Shown here piece after piece: positions 18,011 through 27,012 of a stretch of DNA of 64,000 nucleotides (position 1 is the first letter of the stretch; each line of letters starts with the position of its first letter). A program made the position numbers and the translations under genes. The notes under the pieces are model-generated. The model was not told where the DNA came from and ran no database searches. It saw only the letters and a list, made by a program, of their open reading frames with translations. This stretch comes from Paraburkholderia atlantica (lineage in GTDB: Bacteria; Pseudomonadota; Gammaproteobacteria; Burkholderiales; Burkholderiaceae). Location of the stretch: positions 97,903-161,902 of the forward strand of contig NZ_WHNQ01000018.1 in the NCBI RefSeq assembly GCF_009362785.1, given 5' to 3'.

Positions 18011-19207
18011 TCAATGCGTCAACGCTCGTATCCCAGCCAGCAATTTGTCAACTTCGGCGTCGGTGGTCAGATAGCTGACCGATGCGCGGGCGATTTGCGT
18101 CAGCCCTCTGACCGTCATATCGAACGGTGTGTATGCGACGCCATTCGAGCCGATCGTGATGCCCTGTGCCGCCAAGGCGCGTCGCACCGACATGGCGTCG
18201 AGTCCGGCGACGTTGAACGACACCAGACCGGATCGTTCGACACCCTGGTCGAGTACAGACACGCCGGGCATCGCGGCCAACCGCTCGCGCAATGTCTGCG
18301 CGGTCCGATCGATCTGTGCGCGGATATTGTCGATGCCGATTTCCAGCGCTTCGTCCAATGCATTCGCCAATCCGCAATGCAGTGCAATCGACGCTTCCGA
18401 TGATTCGAGACGCGCGGCATCGTCGCGCAGTGCCGGCTCGCCATTGGCGTCGAGCGGCGCGGAATAGGTGTCGACGAAGGCCGGCGTCAAACGGGGCAGG
18501 AAATCCCGCCGCACGTATAACAGCCCGGTGCCGCGCGGTCCGCGCAGTGCCTTGCGGCCAACGCCCGCCAGCACATCGCAGCCGACTTCGACGACGTCGA
18601 TCGGCAGTTGTCCGATGGCCTGCGCCGCATCGATGAAATACGGAATGCCGTGACGGCGCGCTATCTGCCCAATCGCGGCGGCGGGATTGATCAGTCCGCC
18701 ATTGGCCGGTAGCCACGTGAGTGCAATCAGTCGGACCCTGTCGTCGAGCATCGCTTCGAGTGCGCCAGGATCGACCCTGCCGCTGGCATCGGATGGAATC
18801 GTCTCGATCGATGCGCCCGCGCGCTGCGCCAGAAGGCGCATCGTCGCGAGATTGCCGCCCCATTCGTGCCGCGCAACGAGGATGCGTTGACCCTTCCGCC
18901 ACGGACCCAATGCCGCGAAAGCTGCGCCCCATCCCGGCGAGTTGCCGGTCGTCAGCGCGATCTCGGCGGCCTGAGCGTTCAGCAGTCGCGCGGCGAGCGT
19001 GCGCGCTCGCTCGGTCTGTTCGCCGGCAGCCGCGCCCGCTTCCATGGGTCCCATCGACGCTTCGCGCAACAGATGCGCGTGAATCGCTTCGAGCGTGCCG
19101 GCCGATGGCAGCGACGCGCCCGCATGATTGAAATGCGTGGTGCTGAGAACACCGGGCGTGCGGGCGCGTATTGCGTCGATGACTGCGGGCGACAGCGGAG
19201 AAGACAT
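18011..19207 (-). CDS. Aminotransferase class V-fold PLP enzyme
   Basis: A 398-residue fold-type I enzyme of the class V/cysteine desulfurase-like family. The motif FNHAGASLPS is at the N-terminus, the PLP-binding aspartate lies in IPYFIDAAQAIGQLP, and the probable Schiff-base lysine is in AGVGRKALRGPRGTGLLYV. No mobile-loop cysteine like that of SufS is evident, so persulfide transfer is doubtful. Alternatives are an isopenicillin-epimerase-like or lyase activity. It sits 27 bases after RidA and 78 before the desulfhydrase on the same strand, suggesting one pathway. Substrate unknown. Confidence 0.85.
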   Translation of the reverse strand: MSSPLSPAVIDAIRARTPGVLSTTHFNHAGASLPSAGTLEAIHAHLLREASMGPMEAGAAAGEQTERARTLAARLLNAQAAEIALTTGNSPGWGAAFAALGPWRKGQRILVARHEWGGNLATMRLLAQRAGASIETIPSDASGRVDPGALEAMLDDRVRLIALTWLPANGGLINPAAAIGQIARRHGIPYFIDAAQAIGQLPIDVVEVGCDVLAGVGRKALRGPRGTGLLYVRRDFLPRLTPAFVDTYSAPLDANGEPALRDDAARLESSEASIALHCGLANALDEALEIGIDNIRAQIDRTAQTLRERLAAMPGVSVLDQGVERSGLVSFNVAGLDAMSVRRALAAQGITIGSNGVAYTPFDMTVRGLTQIARASVSYLTTDAEVDKLLAGIRALTH

Positions 19208-19234
19208 TGGCGGCTCCGAGTGTATGAGTGGAAT

Positions 19235-19708
19235 TCAGGCGTTTTTCAATGCGACAACCGCTTCGACTTCGACGGCGACTCCCGCCGGAAGCGACGCGAC
19301 GCCGACCGCGCTGCGCGCGTGACGGCCGGCGTCGCCGAAGATCTGCACCATCACGTCCGACGCGCCATTGGCAACCGTGCTGTGCGCACTGAATGCCGGC
19401 GTGCTCGCGATGAAGACGTTCAGGCGCACGACGCGTGCCACGCGCTCGAGCCGGTCGCCTGTCGCCGCGACGATCTGCGCGACCACTCCGAGCGCCGACA
19501 GCCGCGCGGCCTGAGTGCCTTCGGCATCGCTGATATTGTCGCCGAGACGCCCGAGATATGCAGGCTGTCCGTTGTTGCGTGAAATCTGACCGGAAATGTA
19601 GAGCAGATCGTCTTCCTGTACGAAGGGCACGTAATTGGCGGCGGCCGCTGACGCGGTTTCGAGTGTAAGGCCAAGGCCGGCGGCGCGGGAGGTGATCGAA
19701 GAGGTCAT
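19235..19708 (-). CDS. RidA-family (YjgF/YER057c) protein
   Basis: A 157-residue RidA-like protein. RidA proteins hydrolyse reactive enamines/imines such as 2-aminoacrylate released by PLP enzymes. The family's active-site arginine region is visible as HARSAVGVASLPAGVAVEVEAVV near the C-terminus. Its position directly before two PLP-enzyme genes on the same strand suggests it detoxifies their leaving intermediates. It is longer than E. coli RidA (128 aa), typical of the Rid subgroup with an extended N-terminus. Confidence 0.88.
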   Translation of the reverse strand: MTSSITSRAAGLGLTLETASAAAANYVPFVQEDDLLYISGQISRNNGQPAYLGRLGDNISDAEGTQAARLSALGVVAQIVAATGDRLERVARVVRLNVFIASTPAFSAHSTVANGASDVMVQIFGDAGRHARSAVGVASLPAGVAVEVEAVVALKNA

Positions 19709-19810
19709 CGGAGGTACCGTTTTGGTGACGGGAAAGCTTCGATGCTATTCATTCGCGCTGCACACGACCAACGAATTATCGTGCCCGACGCATGAGCCAA
19801 ACTAATGCGT

Positions 19811-20722
19811 TCAGCCGAGCCGGTCCTGCTGTGCCGTTTGCATGATCCACGAGCAGAATGCGTTCGCTGCGGCGTCGAGCTTGCCCTTGCGCGTGACGAG
19901 CCACCAGCCGATGCGCGCATCGTCGAGCACCGCGTCGGGCAACGCCGGCACCAGCGAGCCTTGCGCGAGCTGCTGCGCGATCAGCCGATGACGGCCCATT
20001 GCGATGCCCTGTCCGGCGAGCGCCGCTTCTACGACGATGTTGTAGTCGTGCAATTGCAAGCGTTGCGCCTCGCCGAGATCGAGACCGGCATGACGCGACC
20101 ATGCTTCCCATTCGAACGAATGCGTCGAATAGGAAATCAGCAACGGGAAACGCAGCAGGTCCAGTGGTTTGCGCGGACGCTTTCTGCCGGCAAGCAGCGA
20201 CGGACTGCACACCGGCGAAAGACGCTCGGACATCAGCCTTTGCGAAGCGACACCCGGCCAGCCGCCGCGTCCATAGCGAATCGCCACGTCGACTTCGCCG
20301 CCGGGCACATCGGCGAGTGCGATGTCGGGCCGCAATTGCAGTTCGATATCCGGATGCGCGAGCGGGAACGTATGCAGACGCGATGCGAGCCAGCGACTCG
20401 CGAATGAAGACAGCAGGCCCACGTTCAGCGTTTTGCGTTCGGTGGAGAATGCGCGCACTTCGCTGGTGCCGAGCCGCAGCAGTTCGAAAGCCGCGTGGAC
20501 TTTCGCATAGTACGCGCGGCCCGTCTCGGTGAGTTCAATGGCGCGCGTTTGGCGCTCGAATAGCGCGATGCCCAGATCGGCTTCAAGCTTCTGGATATGG
20601 TGGCTGACCGCGCCTTGCGTGACGAACAGTTCTTGCGCCGCGCGGCTGAAACTCAGGTGGCGCGCGGCGGCTTCGAAGGCGCGCAGCGAAAGCAGAGGCG
20701 GTAAGGGTCGGGCGGTGCGCAT
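19811..20722 (-). CDS. LysR-family transcriptional regulator (GcvA-like)
   Basis: A 303-residue LysR regulator. The winged HTH occupies about residues 10-70 (LSLRAFEAAARHLSFSRAAQELFVTQGAVSHHIQKLEADLG), followed by a substrate-binding domain with DIALADVPGGEVDVAIRYGRG, typical of the GcvA group. It is 102 bases upstream of ridA on the same strand, so it probably controls the RidA/PLP-enzyme genes, possibly being co-transcribed with them. The effector is unknown. Confidence 0.9.
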   Translation of the reverse strand: MRTARPLPPLLSLRAFEAAARHLSFSRAAQELFVTQGAVSHHIQKLEADLGIALFERQTRAIELTETGRAYYAKVHAAFELLRLGTSEVRAFSTERKTLNVGLLSSFASRWLASRLHTFPLAHPDIELQLRPDIALADVPGGEVDVAIRYGRGGWPGVASQRLMSERLSPVCSPSLLAGRKRPRKPLDLLRFPLLISYSTHSFEWEAWSRHAGLDLGEAQRLQLHDYNIVVEAALAGQGIAMGRHRLIAQQLAQGSLVPALPDAVLDDARIGWWLVTRKGKLDAAANAFCSWIMQTAQQDRLG

Positions 20723-20802
20723 CGAATCGGGCGGTAACAGCGTGAGCGAAGTCTGCCGTTATACGCCTGATGCGACGCAAATAGAACCCTTACCGTTCAG
20801 CT

Positions 20803-22098
20803 TCATTCCTGCCATGCAGCTCCTTCCGGATACCAGTACTTGTCCAACGTCCCTTCCAGCATCTCGATGCTATAGCCCGGCCGTTGCGGCGGCATGTAGT
20901 GCCCGTTGCGGATCACCACGGGGTCCACGAAATGCTCGTGCAGATGATCGACATATTCGAGCACGCGGTTCTCGAGCGACCCCGACACGCAGATATAGTC
21001 GAACAGCGAAATATGCTGCACGTACTCGCACAATCCGACACCACCAGCATGCGGGCACACCGGTACACCGAACTTTGCAGCCATCAGCAGTACGACGATC
21101 ACTTCGTTGAGTCCGCCGAGCCGGCAACTGTCGATCTGGCAGAAGTCGATCGCTTGTGCTTGCAGCAGTTGCTTGAACATCACGCGATTGTGGCAATGCT
21201 CGCCGGTTGCGACGCCGATCGAACCGAGCCGCCGGCGAATCGCCGCATGACCGAGGATGTCGTCGGGACTGGTGGGCTCCTCGATCCACCACGGGTCGAA
21301 CTCGGCGAGACGACGCATGTTCGCGATCGCCTCATCGACGTCCCACACCTGGTTCGCGTCCATCATCAGCTTCAGGTTCTCGCCGATCTCTTCGCGCAGA
21401 ATGCGCGCACGCCGCACGTCTTCTTCCAGGTCGCCGCCGACCTTCTGCTTGAAGTGCGTCCATCCCTGCGCGACCCCTTCGCGCGCGAGACGGCGAATTT
21501 TGTCGTCGTCGTAACCGAGCCAGCCTGCCGAGGTGGTGTAGGCCGGATAGCCGTGCTCGAGCATTTCCTTTTCACGCTCGCCTTTGGTTTTCGCATGACG
21601 ATGCAGCATCGCGAGTGCTTCGTGCGGCGTGATCGCATCGGTTACGTAGCGAAAGTCGAGGCAGCGCACGAGTTCTTCCGGACTCATGTCGACCAGCAGC
21701 TTCCAGACCGGCTTGCCGACGGATTTCGCCCACAGGTCCCACACCGCGTTGACGACCGCCGCGGTGGCAAGATGAATCGCGCCTTTGTCCGGGCCGATCC
21801 AGCGCAGTTGGCTATCCGAAGTAAAGGCGCGCCAGAAAGCGCCCATATTCGCGGCGATATCTTCGAGCTTCTTGCCGACGATCAACGGCGTGAGTGCATT
21901 CACGGCAGTCACGCAGATTTCATTGCCGCGGCCAATCGTGAACGTGAGGCCGTGGCCGGTTAGATTCGGCGTGTCGGTTTCGAGCGTGACGTAGGTGGCG
22001 GAGTAGTCCGGCGCGGCATTCATCGCGTCGGAGCCGTCCAGCGAACGTGAAGTGGGGAACCGGATGTCCCGAACGGACAGCCTTGTGATCGTCGTCAT
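20803..22098 (-). CDS. L-fuconate dehydratase (enolase superfamily)
   Basis: A 431-residue enolase-superfamily dehydratase matching L-fuconate dehydratase: L-fuconate to 2-keto-3-deoxy-L-fuconate, Mg-dependent. Visible signatures are GLTFTIGRGNEICVTAV, FKQKVGGDLEEDVRRA with the KxK catalytic base, the metal ligands in LMMDANQVWDVDEA and IEEPTSPDD, and GVATGEHCHNRV. The start ATG at 22098 follows GGAGGG; the frame extending to 22272 overlaps the divergent promoter region and is rejected. It is divergent from a GntR regulator and sugar transporter, which fits L-fucose catabolism. Other fucose genes are not in the window. Confidence 0.9.
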   Translation of the reverse strand: MTTITRLSVRDIRFPTSRSLDGSDAMNAAPDYSATYVTLETDTPNLTGHGLTFTIGRGNEICVTAVNALTPLIVGKKLEDIAANMGAFWRAFTSDSQLRWIGPDKGAIHLATAAVVNAVWDLWAKSVGKPVWKLLVDMSPEELVRCLDFRYVTDAITPHEALAMLHRHAKTKGEREKEMLEHGYPAYTTSAGWLGYDDDKIRRLAREGVAQGWTHFKQKVGGDLEEDVRRARILREEIGENLKLMMDANQVWDVDEAIANMRRLAEFDPWWIEEPTSPDDILGHAAIRRRLGSIGVATGEHCHNRVMFKQLLQAQAIDFCQIDSCRLGGLNEVIVVLLMAAKFGVPVCPHAGGVGLCEYVQHISLFDYICVSGSLENRVLEYVDHLHEHFVDPVVIRNGHYMPPQRPGYSIEMLEGTLDKYWYPEGAAWQE

Positions 22099-22225
22099 TT
22101 GCGCACCCTCCGGGGCTGTGGCTATCGGCTTGTCGTCTGCGGACGCAGACGGAACAGTTTCGTGCGCACGCTCTCTGTGTGCGCGGATTTGCTGCGCGTA
22201 CGGGTAAGCCCGTAGTTCCCAGATA

Positions 22226-22239
22226 CTAGGCATACCTAG
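22226..22239. promoter_or_regulatory. Inverted repeat in the fucD-gntR divergent region
   Basis: CTAGG (22226-22230) and CCTAG (22235-22239) form an exact inverted repeat around CATA. It shares the CTAG half-site with the palindrome at 22285-22296, suggesting two sites for the same GntR regulator, one near each divergent gene. Binding is inference. Confidence 0.5.
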
Positions 22240-22262
22240 GGATTTCCAGGCATTTGTACGCG

Positions 22263-22300
22263 TTGACAACACGGCATTCGCTTTCTAGCATGCTAGCATG
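22263..22300 (+). promoter_or_regulatory. gntR promoter with -10 box inside a palindrome
   Basis: A -35 TTGACA (22263-22268) is followed by exactly 17 bases and a -10 TAGCAT (22286-22291). The -10 lies inside the 12-base palindrome CTAGCATGCTAG (22285-22296), which overlaps a second palindrome CATGCTAGCATG (22289-22300). This is the expected layout for repression by the regulator encoded just downstream. Confidence 0.7.
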
Positions 22301-22322
22301 TTCTCTCGAAATCAAGGCCTCC

Positions 22323-23051
22323 GTGAATTCCTCAGCCGAACTGGAGAATGCCGCTGGCAATCCTTATGTCGCACTGCAAAAAGTTCGCGGGGGCGAGCGC
22401 GGCAGTTTGACCGACGCGGTTGAGGCAGCGTTGCGAGAAGCGATTGTTACGTTGGCGTTGGAACCCGGCATGATGATCGACAAGATGGCCGTGTGCGAAC
22501 GGATGGGCGTGTCGCGCTTTCCGGTGTCGTCCGCGTTGGCAAGGCTTGCGCATGCGGGTCTCGTCGAGGTATTGCCGCAGCGCGGCACGCGCGTCAAACC
22601 GATCGCGCTCGACGACATCCGCCAGCATCTGTTCATCCGCAGCGCACTGGAGGTCGAGACGGTGCGTGGCGTGGCGCGAATGCACGACCGGGCGACGCTC
22701 GACGCGTTGGCGAGCAATCTCGACCAGCAGCGCAGTCTGGCTGGAAGTGGTGAACGTCTGGCGTTTCATGCGCTCGATCTGGCTTTCCATGAAATCCTGC
22801 TCGACGCGGTGAAGCTGCCGCGCGTGAAGGAAATCGTCGCGGTGTCGCGCAATGCGCTGGACCGCGCGCGGCAATTGCTCGCAAGTCCAGAACGGCTTGT
22901 GCATACGCTGGAAGAGCACGAGAGCATTTTCAAGGCTCTTTGCGCGGGAGACGGCGATGCGGCCGCGAAAGCGATGCATGACCATCTCGACCAGGTGGTC
23001 GCCGAATTGCACCGGTCCGCGAAAGAGCGCCCCGACCTGTTTGCGCCTTGA
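22323..23051 (+). CDS. GntR-family regulator, FadR/FCD type
   Basis: A 242-residue regulator with an N-terminal winged HTH (LREAIVTLALEPGMMIDKMAVCERMGVSRFPVSSALARL) and a helical FCD ligand domain. The FCD metal-site residues are plausible in FHALDLAFHEILLDA and EEHESIFKALCAGD. The GTG at 22323 is chosen because the upstream ATG at 22290 lies within the -10 box, and AAGG precedes the GTG by five bases. It is divergent from L-fuconate dehydratase and upstream of a sugar ABC transporter, so it probably represses both. Confidence 0.88.
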   Translation: MNSSAELENAAGNPYVALQKVRGGERGSLTDAVEAALREAIVTLALEPGMMIDKMAVCERMGVSRFPVSSALARLAHAGLVEVLPQRGTRVKPIALDDIRQHLFIRSALEVETVRGVARMHDRATLDALASNLDQQRSLAGSGERLAFHALDLAFHEILLDAVKLPRVKEIVAVSRNALDRARQLLASPERLVHTLEEHESIFKALCAGDGDAAAKAMHDHLDQVVAELHRSAKERPDLFAP

Positions 23052-23141
23052 ATGAAAGCTGCAATGAAAGCCGTTGTCGAGTCGTAAAAAGCTCCATCGT
23101 AAAAGCGTTGGTGATATAGGCAGCCGTCGACAGATCAGCAC

Positions 23142-24659
23142 ATGAACCCACTCATTTCCGTCAACAAGCTTTGCAAGAGCTTTCCGGGCGTTAGAGCACT
23201 TCATGACGTCCGCTTCGAACTCATGGCCGGCGAGGTCCATGCGCTGATGGGCGAGAACGGCGCGGGCAAGTCGACGCTGATGAAGATTCTTGCCGGCGTC
23301 TATACACGCGATTCCGGCGACATTCTCTTCGACGGCAAGCCGGTCGACTTTCAAGGTCCGCGCGACGCGCAAGCGGTCGGCATCGGCATCATTCATCAGG
23401 AACTGCAACTGATGAATCATCTGAGCATCGCGCAGAACATCTTTATCGGCCGTGAGCCGCGCAAGGGTCTCGGTCTCTTTCTCGACGAAGACAAACTGAA
23501 TGCGCAGGCACGCGAGATCCTGGCTCGCATGCACGTGAAGCTCGATCCGCGCACGATGGTCGGCACATTGACCGTCGCGAGTCAGCAGATGGTCGAGATC
23601 GCGAAAGCCCTGTCTTTCGATTCGCGCGTGCTGATCATGGACGAACCTACCTCCGCGCTCAACGATGCCGAGATCGCCGAGCTGTTCCGGATCATCCGTC
23701 AATTGAGAGCGCGCGGCGTCGGCGTCGTCTATATCTCGCACAAGATGGACGAGCTGAAGCAGATCACCGATCGCGTCACCGTGATGCGCGACGGCGAGTA
23801 TGTGGCCACCGTGCCGACCGAGGGCACCAGCGTCCAGACGATCATCGGCATGATGGTCGGACGCACATTGGGCGACATGACGCCGGCCGAGAGCGCGCCG
23901 GTAAAAGGCGAAGTCGCGCTCGAAGTGAAAAATCTCGTCGCGGGTCCGCTCGTGCGCGACGTCAGTTTCGAATTGCGCAAGGGCGAAATACTCGGCTTTG
24001 CCGGCTTGATGGGCGCGGGCCGCACGGAGGTCGCGCGTGCGGTGTTCGGCGCCGATCCGATCGAATCGGGCGAGATTTTTGTGAAGGGCGTTAAGGCGTC
24101 GATCAAAAGGCCCAGTGATGCGGTCAAGCGCGGCATCGGCTACCTGTCGGAAGATCGCAAGCGCTTCGGTCTGGCTACGGGAATGGATGTCGAATCGAAC
24201 ATCGTGATGTCCGATCTCGGCAAGTTCCTGTCGCTCAATATGTTCCTGCGCGGCGGGCAGATCCGCAAAAGAGCGCAGCACTTCATCAAGCTGCTTGCGA
24301 TTCGCACGCCTTCGGCGACGCAGCAGGTTCGGCTCCTGTCGGGCGGCAATCAGCAGAAGATCGTAATTGCGAAATGGCTCGAGCGCGATTGCGATGTACT
24401 GTTCTTCGACGAACCGACGCGCGGCATCGACGTCGGCGCGAAAAGCGAAATCTACAAGCTGCTGCGCTCGCTGGCAGCGCAAGGCAAGGCGATCGTGATG
24501 ATCTCCTCCGAGCTGCCCGAAGTTCTGCGCATGAGCGACCGCATCGTCGTGATGTGCGAAGGGCGCATTACCGGCGAACTGTCCGCCAGCGAAGCGACGC
24601 AGGAGCGAATCATGCATCTCGCGACGCAGCGCGAATCCCTGAAAACGGCACAAGCCTGA
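23142..24659 (+). CDS. Sugar ABC transporter ATPase, RbsA/XylG type
   Basis: A 505-residue ATPase with two fused nucleotide-binding domains, as in RbsA, AraG and XylG of the CUT2 class. Domain 1 has MGENGAGKSTLMKIL and LIMDEPTSALND; domain 2 has the degenerate loop GLMGAGRTEVARAVFG, SGGNQQKIVIAKW and FFDEPTRGIDVGAKSEIY, all normal for the class. It is the first gene of an ATPase-permease-binding protein operon on the plus strand downstream of the GntR gene. The pentose/deoxyhexose-type class and the dehydratase neighbour suggest L-fucose or a related sugar; not proven. Confidence 0.95.
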   Translation: MNPLISVNKLCKSFPGVRALHDVRFELMAGEVHALMGENGAGKSTLMKILAGVYTRDSGDILFDGKPVDFQGPRDAQAVGIGIIHQELQLMNHLSIAQNIFIGREPRKGLGLFLDEDKLNAQAREILARMHVKLDPRTMVGTLTVASQQMVEIAKALSFDSRVLIMDEPTSALNDAEIAELFRIIRQLRARGVGVVYISHKMDELKQITDRVTVMRDGEYVATVPTEGTSVQTIIGMMVGRTLGDMTPAESAPVKGEVALEVKNLVAGPLVRDVSFELRKGEILGFAGLMGAGRTEVARAVFGADPIESGEIFVKGVKASIKRPSDAVKRGIGYLSEDRKRFGLATGMDVESNIVMSDLGKFLSLNMFLRGGQIRKRAQHFIKLLAIRTPSATQQVRLLSGGNQQKIVIAKWLERDCDVLFFDEPTRGIDVGAKSEIYKLLRSLAAQGKAIVMISSELPEVLRMSDRIVVMCEGRITGELSASEATQERIMHLATQRESLKTAQA

Positions 24660-24672
24660 AGAGGTCTATGAC

Positions 24673-25701
24673 ATGACAATGCAAACGGATACCGCGGCGC
24701 TGGACAACGAACGGCGCACTTCCGGGCTGAAAGCCCGAATTTTTGCGCCGACCGCCGTGCAAAAGATGCTCGCGTTCGCGAGCCTCATTCTGCTGCTGGT
24801 GTTCTTCAGCTTCGCGTCACCGGCCTTCATGCAGATGGACAACATTCTTGGCATTTTGCAGGCGACTGCCGTGAACGGCGTGCTGGCAATCGCGGCCACG
24901 TTCGTGATCATCACCGGCGGTATCGATCTGTCGGTCGGTACGTTGATGACGTTCACCGCCGTGATTTGCGGGGTGTTTCTCACTTACTGGCATCTGCCGA
25001 TGTGGATGGGCGTACTCGCGGCATTGGCGACTGGCGCGGTATGCGGCACGATATCGGGCACGCTGACCGCGAAAATGAAGATCCCGCCGTTCATCGCGAC
25101 GCTCGGCATGATGATGCTGCTCAAAGGGCTTTCGCTCGTCGTGTCGGCCGACAAGCCGATCTATTTTACCGATACCGAGAACTTCTACCGTATTTCCCAG
25201 GACTCGCTGATCGGCTATGTTCTGCCGAGCGTGCCGATTCCGAATGCGGTACTGATCCTGTTCTTTCTCGCGATCGTCAGTTCCATTACGCTCAATCGCA
25301 CCGCGCTCGGCCGCTATACGTTCGCACTCGGCAGCAATGAAGAAGCGGTGCGGCTCTCGGGCGTCAATGTCGATCGCTGGAAGATCGCGATTTACGGCGT
25401 GGGCGGCGCGATCTGCGGCATCGCGGGTCTGTTGATCGCGTCGCGGCTCAATTCCGCGCAGCCGGCGCTCGGTCAGGGCTACGAGCTCGATGCGATCGCC
25501 GCGGTCGTGATTGGCGGCACGTCGTTGAGCGGCGGTTCGGGCACGATACTCGGCACCATCATCGGCGCTTTCATCATGAGCGTGCTGACCAACGGACTGC
25601 GCATCATGTCGGTCGCGCAGGAGTGGCAGATCGTCGTGACGGGTTTGATCATCATTCTGGCGGTGTACGCGGACATCCTGCGGCGCAGCCGGGGAAGTTG
25701 A
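24673..25701 (+). CDS. Sugar ABC transporter permease, RbsC type
   Basis: A 342-residue inner-membrane permease of the CUT2 class with about eight to ten hydrophobic segments. The family motif is ITGGIDLSVGTLMTF, and the EAA-like loop is near GSNEEAVRLSGVNVDRWKI. The start ATG at 24673 has GAGGT seven bases upstream and lies 13 bases after the ATPase stop. It forms the channel used with the adjacent ATPase and binding protein. Confidence 0.95.
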   Translation: MTMQTDTAALDNERRTSGLKARIFAPTAVQKMLAFASLILLLVFFSFASPAFMQMDNILGILQATAVNGVLAIAATFVIITGGIDLSVGTLMTFTAVICGVFLTYWHLPMWMGVLAALATGAVCGTISGTLTAKMKIPPFIATLGMMMLLKGLSLVVSADKPIYFTDTENFYRISQDSLIGYVLPSVPIPNAVLILFFLAIVSSITLNRTALGRYTFALGSNEEAVRLSGVNVDRWKIAIYGVGGAICGIAGLLIASRLNSAQPALGQGYELDAIAAVVIGGTSLSGGSGTILGTIIGAFIMSVLTNGLRIMSVAQEWQIVVTGLIIILAVYADILRRSRGS

Positions 25702-25820
25702 TGTAGCAGCAGGGAAGCAGCAAATAAGCAGGGAACGCAGGAGCAGCAGAGAGAGGGCACGTGAAGGCTCCCTCGAAAGCTCGATAGCGGCTTGAAAGCC
25801 CAACCATTGGAGGAGGCCCC

Positions 25821-26762
25821 ATGTTGAAGAGAAGACTAATCGGTATCGTGGTCGGTGTCGGTGCGCTCGTTGGCGGAAGCAGTCTCGCGTATGCGGATGA
25901 GCCGTATATTCCGCTTATTTCGAAAGGCTTCCAGCATCAGTTCTGGCAAGCCGTCAAATTGGGTGCCGAGCAGTCCGCGAAAGCGAACAACGTCAGGATC
26001 ACGTTCGAGGGACCGGAAACGGAAGCGATGGTCGACAAGCAGATCGACATGCTGTCAGCCGCGCTCGCGAAGAAGCCGCAGGCGCTCGGTATCGCGGCGC
26101 TCGACAGCAAAGCGGCCGTCCCCTTGCTCAAGCGCGCCCAGAACGACAAGATTCCGGTGATCGCATTCGACTCTGGCGTCGACAGCGATATTCCGTTGAC
26201 GACCTGCGCAACGGACAACGTCGCCGCCGCCGCGCTCGCCGCCGACAAGATGGCCGAGTTCATTGGCAATTCCGGCGAAGTCGGCGTGATCGTGCACGAC
26301 CAGACCAGCCGCACCGGTGTCGATCGTCGCGACGGTTTCGTCAATCAGATCAAGTCGAAGCATCCGAACATCAAGATCGTGTCCGTGCAATACGGCGCCG
26401 GCGACCACCTGAAGTCGGCGGAAATCGCCAAGGCCATGATCCAGGCGAATCCGAACCTGAAGGGCATCTTCGGCGCGAACGAAGGTTCCGCGGATGGCGC
26501 AGCAATTGGCATCAAGGAGTCGGGCAAGAAACTCGTGCTGATCGGCTTCGACTCTGGCAAGGAGCAGAAGGACAACATCATGTCGGGCTTGATGGCCGGC
26601 GCGATTACGCAGAACCCGGTCGGTATCGGCAAGTGCACGGTCGACTCGGCGGTCAAGGCGCTGCATGGCGAGAAGCTGCCGAAGAAGATCGATACCGGTT
26701 TCTACTGGTACGACAAGACCAACATAAACGATCCGAAGATCGTAGCCGTGCTGTACGACTAA
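25821..26762 (+). CDS. Periplasmic sugar-binding protein, RbsB-like
   Basis: A 313-residue type 1 periplasmic binding protein. The signal peptide is MLKRRLIGIVVGVGALVGG to about residue 25 (AYA), with mature start DEPYIPLISKGFQHQFWQAV. Family segments are DKIPVIAFDSGVDSD and GIFGANEGSADGAA. GGAGGAGG precedes the ATG, the strongest ribosome site in the operon, as expected for an abundant binding protein. It is the last gene, followed by a rho-independent terminator. The ligand is probably a monosaccharide; L-fucose is a guess from context. Confidence 0.94.
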   Translation: MLKRRLIGIVVGVGALVGGSSLAYADEPYIPLISKGFQHQFWQAVKLGAEQSAKANNVRITFEGPETEAMVDKQIDMLSAALAKKPQALGIAALDSKAAVPLLKRAQNDKIPVIAFDSGVDSDIPLTTCATDNVAAAALAADKMAEFIGNSGEVGVIVHDQTSRTGVDRRDGFVNQIKSKHPNIKIVSVQYGAGDHLKSAEIAKAMIQANPNLKGIFGANEGSADGAAIGIKESGKKLVLIGFDSGKEQKDNIMSGLMAGAITQNPVGIGKCTVDSAVKALHGEKLPKKIDTGFYWYDKTNINDPKIVAVLYD

Positions 26763-26813
26763 GCAAGGCCGGCGATCGCGACTCGGGAAGCCGGGAACGC
26801 GGAAATCATCAAG

Positions 26814-26842
26814 GAGGAAGAGCCACGCTCTTCCTCTTTTTT
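26814..26842 (+). terminator. Rho-independent terminator of the sugar ABC operon
   Basis: A perfect 10-bp stem, GAGGAAGAGC and GCTCTTCCTC, with the loop CAC, is followed by a run of six T residues. It lies 51 bases after the binding-protein stop codon. Confidence 0.93.
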
Positions 26843-27012
26843 ATTGCCTTTGTGCAACATCGGAAAGACGCCGCACACCGAGCAGAAGCGCGGCTAATAG
26901 TCATTTCACGCCATTGCCCGCATTAATCTGATATTTTATGTTTATGTAATCGTTGCACGAGCCGTCCATTCGCATGCCGATTCGGACCCACTAACCGTCG
27001 AATGCGCAGGTC

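Noticed and set aside
22290..22322. ATG at 22290 as start of the GntR regulator
   Set aside because: The ATG overlaps the -10 box of a strong promoter, so the transcript begins later; GTG at 22323 has a ribosome-binding site.
22332..24653. 773-residue minus-strand open frame
   Set aside because: Antisense to the GntR and sugar ATPase genes; no recognisable domain.
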